Below, in pieces: positions 34,731 through 43,038 of a stretch of 64,000 nucleotides of DNA. Location: NCBI GenBank assembly GCA_020852255.1, contig JADZBD010000018.1:188842-252841 (forward strand), written 5' to 3'. The notes beneath the pieces are model-generated. The model was given only the letters and a program-made list of their open reading frames with translations, was not told the DNA's origin and made no database searches. The DNA is from Bacteroidia bacterium. GTDB taxonomy: Bacteria; Bacteroidota; Bacteroidia; JADZBD01. A program made the position numbers and the translations under genes. Positions within the stretch are counted from its first letter, which is position 1. The number at the start of each line of letters is the position of its first letter.

Positions 34731-35720
34731 ATGAACCAATCCACTCTTATTTTCTATGCAGCCGTTGCAATTGGCGGACTGATTTTTATGATTATTTTCT
34801 TTCGATTCCTGCCTGTGGGACTCTGGATATCAGCTCGTTTATCGGGTGTAAAAGTATCCCTGATCCAGCTGGCACTGATGCGCATCCGGAAAGTTCCGCC
34901 TTCTACGATCACCAATGCCATGATTACGTCGCATAAAGCAGGCATACAGCTCACACGTGATGAACTGGAAGCGCACTTTCTTGCCGGAGGCAGAGTGCAG
35001 GGCGTGGTGAATGCACTGATCTCCGCTGATAAAGCAAACATTCCGCTGAACTTCAAACTCGCTACCGCGATTGATCTGGCAGGTCGCGATGTGTTCGATG
35101 CCGTTCAGGTTTCTGTTAATCCAAGAGTGATAGATACCCCGCCGGTAAGTGCCGTTGCAAAGGATGGTATTCAGCTCATTGTTAAAGCCCGGGTTACGGT
35201 TCGCGCCAATATTAATCAGCTGGTTGGAGGTGCAGGCGAAGAAACCATTCTTGCCAGGGTGGGAGAGGGGATTGTAACTACCATCGGTTCAAGTATGGAC
35301 CACAAAAAGGTGATGGAGAATCCGGATCAGATTTCCAAGACTGTATTGGCAAAAGGACTGGATGCCGGAACGGCGTTCGAAATCCTTTCAATTGATATCG
35401 CGGATATTGACATCTCGGAAAATATCGGGGCGAAACTACAGGCCGAACAAGCCGGCGCTGACCTGAAAGTAGCGCAGGCTAAAGCTGAGGAGCGGCGCGC
35501 AATGGCGGTGGCCTATGAGCAGGAGATGCGTGCGAAGGCCCAGGAGGCAAAAGCGAAAGTTATCGAAGCGGAAGCGCAGATCCCCCTTGCAATGGCAGAG
35601 GCTTTCCGTAGCGGGAATATGGGCATCATGGATTATTACAAGATGCAGAATATTCAGGCTGATACTAATATGCGCGATAGCATTGCGAAACCCGGTCAGG
35701 ATAAGCCCAAGAAAGACTGA
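34731..35720 (+). CDS. floA: Flotillin-like protein FloA
   Basis: A 329-residue SPFH-domain protein. A membrane segment at about residues 8-30 is followed by the SPFH core with [68 protein letters not shown] and a coiled coil rich in Ala, Lys and Glu ([34 protein letters not shown]). The FloA end ([32 protein letters not shown]) is recognisable. It forms membrane microdomains and pairs with NfeD. It is the last gene of the envelope operon and is followed by an intrinsic terminator. Confidence 0.95.
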   Translation: MNQSTLIFYAAVAIGGLIFMIIFFRFLPVGLWISARLSGVKVSLIQLALMRIRKVPPSTITNAMITSHKAGIQLTRDELEAHFLAGGRVQGVVNALISADKANIPLNFKLATAIDLAGRDVFDAVQVSVNPRVIDTPPVSAVAKDGIQLIVKARVTVRANINQLVGGAGEETILARVGEGIVTTIGSSMDHKKVMENPDQISKTVLAKGLDAGTAFEILSIDIADIDISENIGAKLQAEQAGADLKVAQAKAEERRAMAVAYEQEMRAKAQEAKAKVIEAEAQIPLAMAEAFRSGNMGIMDYYKMQNIQADTNMRDSIAKPGQDKPKKD

Positions 35721-35739
35721 TCCGGTTTATTCATTAAAT

Positions 35740-35773
35740 CCCTCCTGACCAATAAGTTGGGAGGGCTTTTTTA
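35740..35773 (+). terminator. Intrinsic terminator after floA
   Basis: A stem CCCTCC/GGAGGG (35740-35745 and 35760-35765) is followed by CTTTTTTAT. It ends the envelope operon just before the tRNA promoter. Confidence 0.8.
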
Positions 35774-35787
35774 TGAGGTTTATTTTA

Positions 35788-35795
35788 TATCTTTG
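35788..35795 (+). promoter_or_regulatory. -7 element (TATCTTTG) of the tRNA cluster
   Basis: An exact TAnnTTTG octamer ending 12 bases before the mature 5' end of the first tRNA. The T-rich end of the floA terminator lies about 15-20 bases upstream and may double as a weak -33 element. It is the expected promoter of the three-tRNA transcript. Confidence 0.6.
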
Positions 35796-35807
35796 CCCTC
35801 CTTTTTG

Positions 35808-35881
35808 GGACCCGTAGCTTAACTGGATAGAGCATCTGACTACGGATCAGAAGGTTGGGGGTTCGACTCCCTCCGGGTCCG
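35808..35881 (+). tRNA. tRNA-Arg (anticodon ACG)
   Basis: A complete cloverleaf of 74 bases. Acceptor stem GGACCCG/CGGGTCC, D arm with GCTTAACTGGATAGAGC, anticodon stem TCTGA/TCAGA with loop CTACGGA, and T arm around GGTTCGACTCC. The anticodon is ACG, read as ICG after deamination, for CGU/CGC/CGA. The discriminator is G. CCA is not encoded. Confidence 0.96.
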
Positions 35882-35920
35882 CCTTCGGTCACCAAAGCTC
35901 AATGAGCGAAGGTGACCTTA
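35882..35920 (+). repeat. Strong hairpin in tRNA spacer 1
   Basis: GGTCACC (35887-35893) pairs with GGTGACC (35911-35917), and inside it GCTC pairs with GAGC around an AAT loop. A competing pairing CCTTCG/CGAAGG (35882-35887 with 35907-35912) overlaps the same bases. No T-tract follows, so it looks more like a processing or attenuating structure than a simple terminator. Confidence 0.6.
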
Positions 35921-35936
35921 TTGTTTAACTGAAATT

Positions 35937-36011
35937 CGGGGTGTAGCGTAGCCCGGTTATCGCGCATGGTTTGGGACCATGAGATCGCAGGTTCGAATCC
36001 TGCCACCCCGA
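35937..36011 (+). tRNA. tRNA-Pro (anticodon TGG)
   Basis: A 75-base cloverleaf. Acceptor stem CGGGGTG/CACCCCG, anticodon stem CATGG/CCATG with loop TTTGGGA (anticodon TGG), T arm GCAGG/CCTGC with TTCGAAT, discriminator A. The C1-G72 start pair is typical of bacterial tRNA-Pro. CCA is not encoded. Confidence 0.96.
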
Positions 36012-36013
36012 CA

Positions 36014-36043
36014 ACCGTTTGCCTGTGTACTCAGGCAAATGGT
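36014..36043 (+). repeat. Strong hairpin in tRNA spacer 2
   Basis: TTTGCCTG (36018-36025) pairs with CAGGCAAA (36032-36039) around a six-base loop. The stem extends with ACC/GGT (36014-36016 and 36041-36043) past a G-T pair. Like the hairpin in spacer 1 it lies between two tRNAs and has no T-tract directly behind it. Confidence 0.6.
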
Positions 36044-36066
36044 CTTGTCGAGCGAAATCGAGTCAT

Positions 36067-36140
36067 GGTCCCGTAGCTCAGCTGGATAGAGCAGCTGCCT
36101 TCTAAGCAGCAGGTCACACGTTCGAATCGTGTCGGGATCA
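36067..36140 (+). tRNA. tRNA-Arg (anticodon TCT)
   Basis: A 74-base cloverleaf. Acceptor stem GGTCCCG/CGGGATC (with one G-T pair), anticodon stem GCTGC/GCAGC with loop CTTCTAA (anticodon TCT, reads AGA/AGG), T arm CACACG/CGTGTC region with TTCGAAT, discriminator A. CCA is not encoded. Confidence 0.96.
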
Positions 36141-36141
36141 C

Positions 36142-36159
36142 AAACTACTGGAGTTTTTT
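36142..36159 (+). terminator. Weak possible terminator after the tRNA cluster
   Basis: A five-pair stem AAACT/AGTTT with a five-base loop (36142-36156) merges into a run of T residues to 36159. It follows the last tRNA by one base. The stem is short and AT-rich, so the call is tentative. Confidence 0.3.
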
Positions 36160-36187
36160 CTTTAGTTTAGCGCATATCTTCCGCGAT

Positions 36188-36751
36188 GTGCTGAAAGGCT
36201 TTAAAAACAAAGTGGGTCGTTATATCCTTCGCCAGGAACTCCAGAACCTGCCCCGGCAACGCGCATTCCTGAATCTGGATGAATCAAAAACCATTGGAAT
36301 CTTGTTCTCCTTCACAACTCCGGAAGAATTTGACCTGCTGAAGAAATATGTTGGGTATCTCAAAGATCATAAGAAAAAAGTGAAAGCTTTCGGGTATGTA
36401 GATGCAGACACTGAACCGCCCGGGCTATCCTACTCTAAAGTCGAATTTGAATTTTTTACCAGAAAAGATCTGAATTGGTACGGACGCCCCACCAATGTAT
36501 ACACACAAAATTTCATGGACGAAGAGAGAGATGTTCTTATTGACCTGAATCTGACGGATGTTGTTCCTTTAAAGTTCATGGCAGCGAAGGCAAACTCTAA
36601 ATTCAAAATTGGAAAACTCTCGAATGAGAATAAAAAGTATTACGATATGCTCATTGAATACGATAAAACAAAAACATTTAAATTTTTTCTCGCACAGGTA
36701 GACACGTACCTGCTCATGATCAACAAAAAGGAAAACAGCGTACAAAAATGA
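36188..36751 (+). CDS. DUF6913 family protein
   Basis: A 187-residue soluble protein of DUF6913, a Bacteroidota family usually found next to dapA. It begins LKGFKNKVGRYILRQEL and has a basic N-terminal helix and an alpha/beta body with TIGILFSFTTPEEFDLLKKYVGYLKDHKKKVKAFGYVD, and DVLIDLNLTDVVPLKFMAAKANSKFKIG. The function is unknown. The start is GTG at 36188, because no ATG gives the conserved N-terminus in this frame. It overlaps dapA by ATGA. Confidence 0.83.
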   Translation: MLKGFKNKVGRYILRQELQNLPRQRAFLNLDESKTIGILFSFTTPEEFDLLKKYVGYLKDHKKKVKAFGYVDADTEPPGLSYSKVEFEFFTRKDLNWYGRPTNVYTQNFMDEERDVLIDLNLTDVVPLKFMAAKANSKFKIGKLSNENKKYYDMLIEYDKTKTFKFFLAQVDTYLLMINKKENSVQK

Positions 36752-37635
36752 GAAAAGCTCCAGACCTGACCGGAACCGGCGTAGCCATAGTAACCCCGTT
36801 TAAAGCAAAGGGAAAGGTGGATTATAAGGGATTGAAAAATGTGCTGGAACATATTATCCGGGGTGGAGTAGAGTATGTGGTAGTGCTTGGCACCACCGGT
36901 GAATCAGCAACGCTGGACAAGGAGGAAAAGAAGGAAGTACTTTCTTTTATTGTGGAAAAAACGATGGGGAGAGTCCCTGTTGTGGCAGGTATTGGAGGAA
37001 ATCATACGACCGAAGTAATCAAAGGCTTTTCTTCCCTCCCTCTTAAAGGAGTTTCAGCCATACTGTCGGTTTCTCCCTACTATAATAAACCTAATCAGAG
37101 AGGAATCTATGCGCATTACAAAGCACTGGCCGGAGAATCTCCGTTGCCTTTGATCCTCTATAATGTGCCCGGTAGAACAGCCATGAATCTCACAGCCGAA
37201 ACCACCCTGAAGATTGCGCATGATTTTCCGAACATTATCGCAACGAAAGAGGCTTCCGGTAATCTGGAGCAGGTCATGAGTATCATAAAACACAAGCCTA
37301 AAAACTTTAAAGTGATATCCGGCGACGATAATCTCACCCTTCCTATGATTGCCTGCGGAGCAGAAGGTGTGATTTCCGTTGTAGCCAATGCCTATCCGAA
37401 CGTCTTTTCAGAGATGGTACGCCAGGCGCTTAAAAATAATTACAGCAAAGCCAGGGATCTGCATTACAAACTGACAGATATTACAGGTCTTTTATTTGCA
37501 GACGGTTCGCCCGGAGGGGTGAAGGCTGCATTGGAGATGTTGGGCATTTGCAGATCAGATGTAAGACTGCCCCTGGTCAAAATATCCGACCATGTACAAA
37601 GGATGCTTAAGAAGCAAATGGAAACCATAAAATGA
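36748..37635 (+). CDS. dapA: 4-hydroxy-tetrahydrodipicolinate synthase
   Basis: A 295-residue TIM-barrel enzyme that condenses pyruvate with aspartate semialdehyde, the first committed step of lysine and diaminopimelate synthesis in the cytoplasm. Seen are VLGTTGESATLDKEEK (Thr-Thr of the catalytic triad), the Tyr in LILYNVPGRTAMN and the Schiff-base Lys in IIATKEASGNLEQV, plus VISVVANAYPN. The length is that of the family. It overlaps DUF6913 and the following DUF167 gene by four bases each. Confidence 0.97.
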   Translation: MRKAPDLTGTGVAIVTPFKAKGKVDYKGLKNVLEHIIRGGVEYVVVLGTTGESATLDKEEKKEVLSFIVEKTMGRVPVVAGIGGNHTTEVIKGFSSLPLKGVSAILSVSPYYNKPNQRGIYAHYKALAGESPLPLILYNVPGRTAMNLTAETTLKIAHDFPNIIATKEASGNLEQVMSIIKHKPKNFKVISGDDNLTLPMIACGAEGVISVVANAYPNVFSEMVRQALKNNYSKARDLHYKLTDITGLLFADGSPGGVKAALEMLGICRSDVRLPLVKISDHVQRMLKKQMETIK

Positions 37636-37904
37636 GACTGACCGTACATGCCAAGCCCGGCGCAAGAAAAAATGAGGTTGAATACCTCGAAGACGGATCT
37701 GTAAGGGTGTGGTTGCGCTCCGGTCCTGTAGACGGAAAAGCAAATAAAGAGTTGATTGAATACCTTTCCCAGATACTTGGTACGCCCAAACGGAACGTCC
37801 GCATCCATACCGGTTCTGCAGGAAGATATAAATTGATGGACATAGATCTTGAGGAGAAAGAGGTGAAGGAAATCCTTGAAGCTTACCGCGTTCCTAAGCC
37901 CTGA
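37632..37904 (+). CDS. DUF167 / YggU family protein
   Basis: A 90-residue protein of DUF167. Family features are LTVHAKPGARKNEVEYLEDGSVRVWLRS, GPVDGKANKELIEYLSQILGTPKRNVRIHTGSAGRYKLMDI. The fold is small alpha/beta and probably cytoplasmic; no activity is known. It overlaps dapA by ATGA and closes that three-gene unit. The next gene starts 39 bases on behind its own promoter-like TATCTTTA. Confidence 0.92.
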   Translation: MRLTVHAKPGARKNEVEYLEDGSVRVWLRSGPVDGKANKELIEYLSQILGTPKRNVRIHTGSAGRYKLMDIDLEEKEVKEILEAYRVPKP

Positions 37905-37943
37905 GCCTACGCTTCCGGTGTAATCTTAGTATCTTTACAGACA

Positions 37944-38492
37944 GTGCAACGTTCCGATCTCTCCAGTTACAGTAATTCCTGGTACTCTCCAGGAGCTGGA
38001 ATTGTAACGCGTTCACTTTGGTACCTGATCCATGCTGCATTCTTTAACTCCGCATACCCCTTCGGTCGTGTCAGGGTTTTCTGGCTGCGTGCTTTCGGGG
38101 CAAAAGTGGGAAAAGGTGTGGTTGTGAAACCTCATGTGAAGATAAAATATCCCTGGCGATTAAAGATCGGGAATTATTGCTGGATCGGAGAAGAGGTATG
38201 GATCGACAATCTGGAGAACGTGATCATCGGCGATCATGTTTGCATTTCACAGGGCGCTATGCTCCTCACCGGAAATCACAATTATACGAAGCCAACATTC
38301 GACCTTATGGTAAATGGGATCACGCTTGAAGATGGGGTATGGATAGGAGCCCAGTCGTTGGTTGCCCCCGGCGTTACATGTAAAAGCCACAGTGTGCTTT
38401 CGGTCAAATCTGTTGCGGTGAACGACCTCGATGCTTATGGTATTTATCATGGTAATCCGGCTGTCAAAGTAAAAGAACGCATTATTGTCTGA
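37944..38492 (+). CDS. WcaF-like putative colanic acid biosynthesis acetyltransferase
   Basis: A 182-residue left-handed beta-helix acetyltransferase of the WcaF type, modifying a surface sugar. It has the pre-helix FNSAYPFGRVRVFWLRAFGAKVGKGVVVKPHVKIKYPW, the catalytic His region LLTGNHNYTKPTFDL and the ending GIYHGNPAVKVKER. The start is GTG at 37944, six bases after TATCTTTA (37930-37937). With the GT2 gene behind it this forms a second, smaller glycan locus; the target polysaccharide is not identified. Confidence 0.88.
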   Translation: MQRSDLSSYSNSWYSPGAGIVTRSLWYLIHAAFFNSAYPFGRVRVFWLRAFGAKVGKGVVVKPHVKIKYPWRLKIGNYCWIGEEVWIDNLENVIIGDHVCISQGAMLLTGNHNYTKPTFDLMVNGITLEDGVWIGAQSLVAPGVTCKSHSVLSVKSVAVNDLDAYGIYHGNPAVKVKERIIV

Positions 38493-38522
38493 CATGCTGA
38501 ACTTCTGCTTTCGCTCCCCACT

Positions 38523-39263
38523 TTGAAGATCTCTGTTATAACAGTTTGCTATAATTCTGCTAAAACCTTAGGAGACACGCTCCAGTCTGTTGTATCGCAG
38601 GATCACGACAATAAGGAATACATTGTTGTAGATGGCGGGTCGTCAGATCAAAGCCTGCAAATCATTCAGAGCTTTGGCACTAAGATCAATCGTTTTGTTT
38701 CTGAAAAAGACAACGGCCTGTATGATGCGTTGAATAAGGGAATAGGCCTGGCCACCGGAGAGGTGATCTCCATCCTTCATTCCGACGACAGGTTTGCTCA
38801 TGGACATGTACTCAGCGATGTAGCGGATGCATTTAACAAAAACAACTGCGAGAGTTTGTATGGCGACCTGGATTACATGGACGGATCCATGCAGAAGGTG
38901 GTTCGGAAATGGAGAAGTGGTCCATACAATCGCTCGCGCTTTTTATCCGGCTGGATGCCCCCGCATCCTGCATTTTTTCTGAAACGTTCTGCTTATGAAA
39001 ATTTCGGGACTTTCAATACAGCATTTACCATTTCAGCGGATTACGAGTTGATGCTCCGGATGCTCTATAAAAACAAGGTAAGCAGCTTTCATTTGCCAGC
39101 CGTGTTGGTAAAGATGAGAGTAGGAGGGAAGAGCAATGTCTCTATCAGGAACCGGGTTAATGCCAATCAGGAAGATCGAAAAGCCTGGGAGGTGAATGGT
39201 ATTCAGCCGCGATGGTATACGCTTACAATAAAACCACTAAGAAAACTGGGGCAGTTCTTTTAG
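38523..39263 (+). CDS. GT2-family glycosyltransferase
   Basis: A 246-residue WbbD/PgaC-like GT-A glycosyltransferase. The N-terminus KISVITVCYNSAKTLGDTLQSVVSQ is standard, with YIVVDGGSSDQSLQII (nucleotide-binding), the DxD-like LHSDDRFAHG and the acceptor region GWMPPHPAFFLKRSAYE. No ATG exists in frame before KISVITV and a TGA lies 11 codons upstream, so a TTG start at 38523 is forced. It overlaps the convergent DUF6089 gene by four bases. Probably works with the WcaF-like gene. Confidence 0.9.
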   Translation: MKISVITVCYNSAKTLGDTLQSVVSQDHDNKEYIVVDGGSSDQSLQIIQSFGTKINRFVSEKDNGLYDALNKGIGLATGEVISILHSDDRFAHGHVLSDVADAFNKNNCESLYGDLDYMDGSMQKVVRKWRSGPYNRSRFLSGWMPPHPAFFLKRSAYENFGTFNTAFTISADYELMLRMLYKNKVSSFHLPAVLVKMRVGGKSNVSIRNRVNANQEDRKAWEVNGIQPRWYTLTIKPLRKLGQFF

Positions 39264-40204
39264 AATTTAGCTCGGCTTTTCCGCTTCTTGTACTTCCTTG
39301 TCTTGAAGTAGCTGCTGTAACGCGACTTAGAGAATCTTGATTTCCCTCTCAGCACATAGCTGTAATTGAATGTGGTGAAGAGGTAGGAGTCATTGTGCGT
39401 GGGATCTCCCCGTTTGGCACCGTAACTTAGAATGGGATCCCATGCGTAATTGTTGGGATTCTCCATTTCTGTATTGTTCGGATCATAACCGGAGGCGTAA
39501 TCATTGTATACCTGCTGCTGCCATGCATTGGCATCGGCAGAGAGGGTGGAGGGATCCTTGTAGGTAGTGCTTATATCATCAAGATAATCGGTAAACATGG
39601 TTCGCCAGCCGAGTTCCCATCCAATACGATGTTCCCGCTTGATGGTAAAGAATAATCCAACGCCGGTAGGAACTACGACGGTAATTTTGGAATATTTCAC
39701 CCCTTCGTTCATCATCGGACGAAGAGGTGTCCATGAACCATTAAGTTTTCCTTTTGGATTGTGGTAAAGTCCGCCCACGCCGGCAAATGCATAAAAACGT
39801 AAATCATTGCGGAAGCGATAGCTTCTTCCAATATCCGAGACTTCGTAAAAAATGAACTCACCGGTGATGGCCAGCTCAAAGATATCATTGCGTACATGAA
39901 GGTTTCTGCCCACCCGGCCCGGATTGGTGGAAAGTGAATCGGCTCCTTCCAGACGGGCATAAGTAATCATTCCTTTCAGTAGGATCTGCGGATGAAACTT
40001 GTACCGGGCGAATCCATTGATGTCCCAGCGTGTTTCACGTAACTTCAGATCAGACACAAAGTCACGGCGCGTTTTTTCCTTGCCTCCCATTTCTCCAAGG
40101 ATATTGGCAAAGCCGATCCCGCCTCCGAAATCCCAACGGAACTGAGCCGTGACAACCAGAGGCAGAAGGCACACTAAAAGACCTATACTACGTTGAAAAC
40201 GCAT
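39260..40204 (-). CDS. DUF6089 family outer-membrane beta-barrel protein
   Basis: A 314-residue protein with a signal peptide ending near VVTAQ and a beta-strand-rich body with alternating hydrophobics. The opening FRWDFGGGIGFANILGEMGGKEKTRRDFVSDLK is the DUF6089 mark. It ends in a Lys/Arg-rich tail (KTRKYKKRKSRAKF). Related proteins are predicted outer-membrane barrels of unknown function. The start is the ATG at 40204; a TTG nine bases upstream falls inside the TATCTTTG promoter element. Transcription starts probably at the ATG. Confidence 0.85.
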   Translation of the reverse strand: MRFQRSIGLLVCLLPLVVTAQFRWDFGGGIGFANILGEMGGKEKTRRDFVSDLKLRETRWDINGFARYKFHPQILLKGMITYARLEGADSLSTNPGRVGRNLHVRNDIFELAITGEFIFYEVSDIGRSYRFRNDLRFYAFAGVGGLYHNPKGKLNGSWTPLRPMMNEGVKYSKITVVVPTGVGLFFTIKREHRIGWELGWRTMFTDYLDDISTTYKDPSTLSADANAWQQQVYNDYASGYDPNNTEMENPNNYAWDPILSYGAKRGDPTHNDSYLFTTFNYSYVLRGKSRFSKSRYSSYFKTRKYKKRKSRAKF

Positions 40205-40210
40205 TACCTG

Positions 40211-40218
40211 CAAAGATA
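40211..40218 (-). promoter_or_regulatory. -7 element (TATCTTTG) of the DUF6089 gene
   Basis: An exact TAnnTTTG octamer on the minus strand, six bases before the ATG at 40204. It is in the 34-base gap between clpC and the DUF6089 gene and predicts a leaderless transcript for the latter. Confidence 0.55.
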
Positions 40219-40238
40219 AGGAAAGGGGAGGAGAATCT

Positions 40239-42788
40239 CTATTCCTCCTTTTTGTTCTTCTTTGTTGGCTTGGAATTTGGCTTTATTACGCTGATTTTCA
40301 GCTCATTCTTGTCCTTATCCAGGCTTACCTCAATGCCATCTCCTTCGGTGAGATTGCTTTTGATTATTTCCTCTGCCAGGGGGTCTTCGATGTACTTCTG
40401 AATAGCTCGTTTCAGTGGGCGAGCTCCAAACTGCTGATCATAGCCCTTGTCTGTAATAAATTCTTTCGCCGGATTAGTGATGGTGATGCTGTAACCCAAT
40501 CCACCAATTCGTCCGTAAAGCTTCTCCAACTCAATATCAATGATCTTGTAGATATCCTCTTTGCTGAGCTGATTGAATACAACCACATCGTCAATCCGGT
40601 TAAGAAATTCAGGCGCAAATGCTTTCTTCAGCGCACCCTCGATTACATTTCGGGCATGATCTTCCGACTGGTCCTGTTTGGCATTTGTGGTAAATCCAAC
40701 TCCCTGTCCGAAATCCTTCAGCTGACGGGAACCAATATTGGATGTCATGATGATGATGGTATTTTTGAAATCCACCTTTCTACCCAGTGAATCCGTCAGC
40801 TGACCATCGTCTAGAACCTGCAGGAGCAGATTGAATACATCCGGATGTGCTTTCTCAATCTCGTCGAGGAGTACCACCGCATAAGGTCTGCGGCGCACTT
40901 TTTCAGTCAACTGTCCGCCTTCCTCATAGCCAACATATCCCGGAGGAGCACCTACCAGACGTGACACCGCAAATTTTTCCATGTACTCACTCATATCAAT
41001 GCGGATCATCGACTCCTCGGAGTCGAACAAGTAGCGTGAAAGAATTTTTGCCAGCTGCGTTTTTCCGACCCCGGTAGGTCCGAGGAATATAAACGAGCCG
41101 ATCGGCTTATTAGGATCTTTGAGTCCGGCCCGGTTACGCTGGATAGCCTTCACGACTTTAGCGACCGCCTGATCCTGCCCAATGACCTTCCCTTTTAATT
41201 CATCCGCCATGCTTACCAGCTTATTGCTTTCGCTCTGGGCAATCCGTTTCATTGGGATACCGGTCATCATAGCCACCACTTCAGCAACATTTTCATCCGA
41301 AACAGTCTGGCGGTGTTGTTTGGTTTCTTCTTCCCAGGCCTTTTTGGCAGCTTCCAGCTGCTCGGCCAGCTGACGTTCAGAGTCACGCAGCCGGGCGGCT
41401 TCTTCATATTTTTGGGAGCGTACCACTTTATTCTTTTCTTCTTTTACATCCTCAATCTTCTTTTCAATATCAAGAATGTTCTTTGGTACCTGAATATTCG
41501 TGATATGCACTCTTGAACCAGCTTCATCCAGTGCGTCAATGGCTTTATCAGGAAGGTGCCGGTCAGTAATATAGCGCGCAGTCAGATTGACACACGCCTT
41601 GATTGCTTCTTCTGTATACGTTACGTTATGGTGATCCTCGTATTTGGACTTGATGTTGTTGAGGATTTGAATGGTTTCCTCTACGGTAGTGGGTTCAACG
41701 ATTACTTTCTGGAAACGGCGCTCAAGTGCTCCGTCTTTTTCGATATACTGCCGGTATTCATCCAGCGTTGTGGCGCCAATACACTGAATTTCGCCTCGTG
41801 CCAGTGCAGGCTTAAACATATTGGAGGCGTCCAGGGAACCGGAAGCTCCGCCGGCACCGATAATAGTATGAATTTCATCAATGAACAGGATCACGTCAGG
41901 AGATTTTTCCAGTTCATTCATGACCGCCTTCATTCTTTCTTCAAACTGTCCGCGGTATTTGGTTCCCGCTACCAGCGACGCAAGGTCCAGTGTAACCACC
42001 CGCTTATTGAAAAGCACGCGGGAAACCTTACGCTGAATGATACGCAGTGCCAGTCCTTCCGCAATAGCCGATTTTCCAACACCCGGTTCACCAATCAGGA
42101 TCGGGTTGTTCTTCTTACGCCGTGAAAGTATCTGAGAAACCCGCTCAATCTCCTTTTCCCTTCCAACAATAGGATCGAGCTTTCCTTCTTCCGCCATTCG
42201 CGTAAGGTCGCGTCCGAAATTATCGAGAACGGGCGTCTTGGATTTGCTGTCGCTGCCCTTTTTTGGCGTGGAAAATGAAGCGTTTTCGTCCTGATCGTCA
42301 TCGTCTGCAGGATTAGCAGGAAATTCCGCCCGCGTATCTGTGTTGCCGGTACTGTTCATGTTCTGTAATTCTTCTTTGATTGTTTCATAATCCACGGAGA
42401 ACTTCTTCAGCGAGCGCGTGGCCACACTCTCTGCATCTTTTAGTATAGAAAGCAGAAGGTGCTCCGTTCCTATCACTGCACTTTTAAAAAGTTTCGCCTC
42501 CAGATAGGTCACTTTCAGCGTACGCTCTGCCTGTTTGAGCAGGGTGATATTGTCAAGATTGGTCACTGATTTCCTGGAAACCGGGGCAATAGAGACCTCA
42601 ATTTCCTTCCGTAATTCTGATAAATCCACGTCCAGCGTTTTCAGCAGCCGGATAGCCATTCCTTCTCCTTCCCGAATCATTCCCAGTAACAGGTGCTCTG
42701 TACCAATGTAGTCGTGCCCCAGTCGTAGCGCCTCCTCCCGGCTATAGGTGATCACGTCTCTTACTCGCGGCGAAAATTTTGCTTCCAT
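40239..42788 (-). CDS. clpC: ATP-dependent Clp protease ATP-binding subunit ClpC
   Basis: An 849-residue Hsp100 unfoldase. It has two Clp-N repeats (about 1-145), a first AAA domain with GEPGVGKSA and [10 protein letters not shown], a UVR motif in the middle domain ([15 protein letters not shown]), a second AAA domain with GPTGVGKTQ and [15 protein letters not shown] and a D2-small domain. The VGF tripeptide in [11 protein letters not shown] is in the place of the ClpP-docking loop, so it should work with ClpP. With the ClpS adaptor also in this window, it is the likely unfoldase that receives N-degron substrates. A -7 element lies about 58 bases upstream. Confidence 0.96.
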   Translation of the reverse strand: MEAKFSPRVRDVITYSREEALRLGHDYIGTEHLLLGMIREGEGMAIRLLKTLDVDLSELRKEIEVSIAPVSRKSVTNLDNITLLKQAERTLKVTYLEAKLFKSAVIGTEHLLLSILKDAESVATRSLKKFSVDYETIKEELQNMNSTGNTDTRAEFPANPADDDDQDENASFSTPKKGSDSKSKTPVLDNFGRDLTRMAEEGKLDPIVGREKEIERVSQILSRRKKNNPILIGEPGVGKSAIAEGLALRIIQRKVSRVLFNKRVVTLDLASLVAGTKYRGQFEERMKAVMNELEKSPDVILFIDEIHTIIGAGGASGSLDASNMFKPALARGEIQCIGATTLDEYRQYIEKDGALERRFQKVIVEPTTVEETIQILNNIKSKYEDHHNVTYTEEAIKACVNLTARYITDRHLPDKAIDALDEAGSRVHITNIQVPKNILDIEKKIEDVKEEKNKVVRSQKYEEAARLRDSERQLAEQLEAAKKAWEEETKQHRQTVSDENVAEVVAMMTGIPMKRIAQSESNKLVSMADELKGKVIGQDQAVAKVVKAIQRNRAGLKDPNKPIGSFIFLGPTGVGKTQLAKILSRYLFDSEESMIRIDMSEYMEKFAVSRLVGAPPGYVGYEEGGQLTEKVRRRPYAVVLLDEIEKAHPDVFNLLLQVLDDGQLTDSLGRKVDFKNTIIIMTSNIGSRQLKDFGQGVGFTTNAKQDQSEDHARNVIEGALKKAFAPEFLNRIDDVVVFNQLSKEDIYKIIDIELEKLYGRIGGLGYSITITNPAKEFITDKGYDQQFGARPLKRAIQKYIEDPLAEEIIKSNLTEGDGIEVSLDKDKNELKISVIKPNSKPTKKNKKEE

Positions 42789-42846
42789 AGAGGGTCTTTT
42801 TCCGTTCGATTCCGGGGTTTGATAAAGTTAAACAATTCGTGTCATT

Positions 42847-42854
42847 CAAATATA
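42847..42854 (-). promoter_or_regulatory. -7 element (TATATTTG) of clpC
   Basis: An exact TAnnTTTG octamer on the minus strand, about 58 bases before the clpC ATG. It would give a leader of about 50 bases, longer than for many genes here. It lies in the 250-base divergent region shared with gyrA. Confidence 0.45.
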
Positions 42855-42903
42855 CCACATCGGACTAAAAACAGGGGAGGGTAGGGAGCATTTTTTCAAC
42901 CCG

Positions 42904-42933
42904 TTTGTGTTGATAATTAGAATATTAGTGTTG
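42904..42933 (+). promoter_or_regulatory. gyrA promoter with -33 TTTG and -7 TAGTGTTG, plus twin repeats
   Basis: A TTTG (42904-42907), an 18-base spacer and TAGTGTTG (42926-42933) fit the Bacteroidota -33/-7 pattern with one mismatch in the -7. The ten bases GTGTTGATAA occur twice, at 42907-42916 and 42928-42937, exactly 21 bases apart, i.e. two helical turns. The predicted gyrA leader is about 100 bases. Confidence 0.5.
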
Positions 42934-43038
42934 ATAAGTCCAACTCCATAATTACCCTGAAAATACCCGAAAAAAGTACCTTCGGGGACCCTTGCTTTAA
43001 GGAGAAAAACCACAAAAACCGGACCTATTCAACGCGCT

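Noticed and set aside
41556-42125. 189-residue open frame on the plus strand inside clpC
   Set aside because: Antisense to a highly conserved gene; no recognisable domain or promoter, and composition of the translated sequence is typical of shadows.
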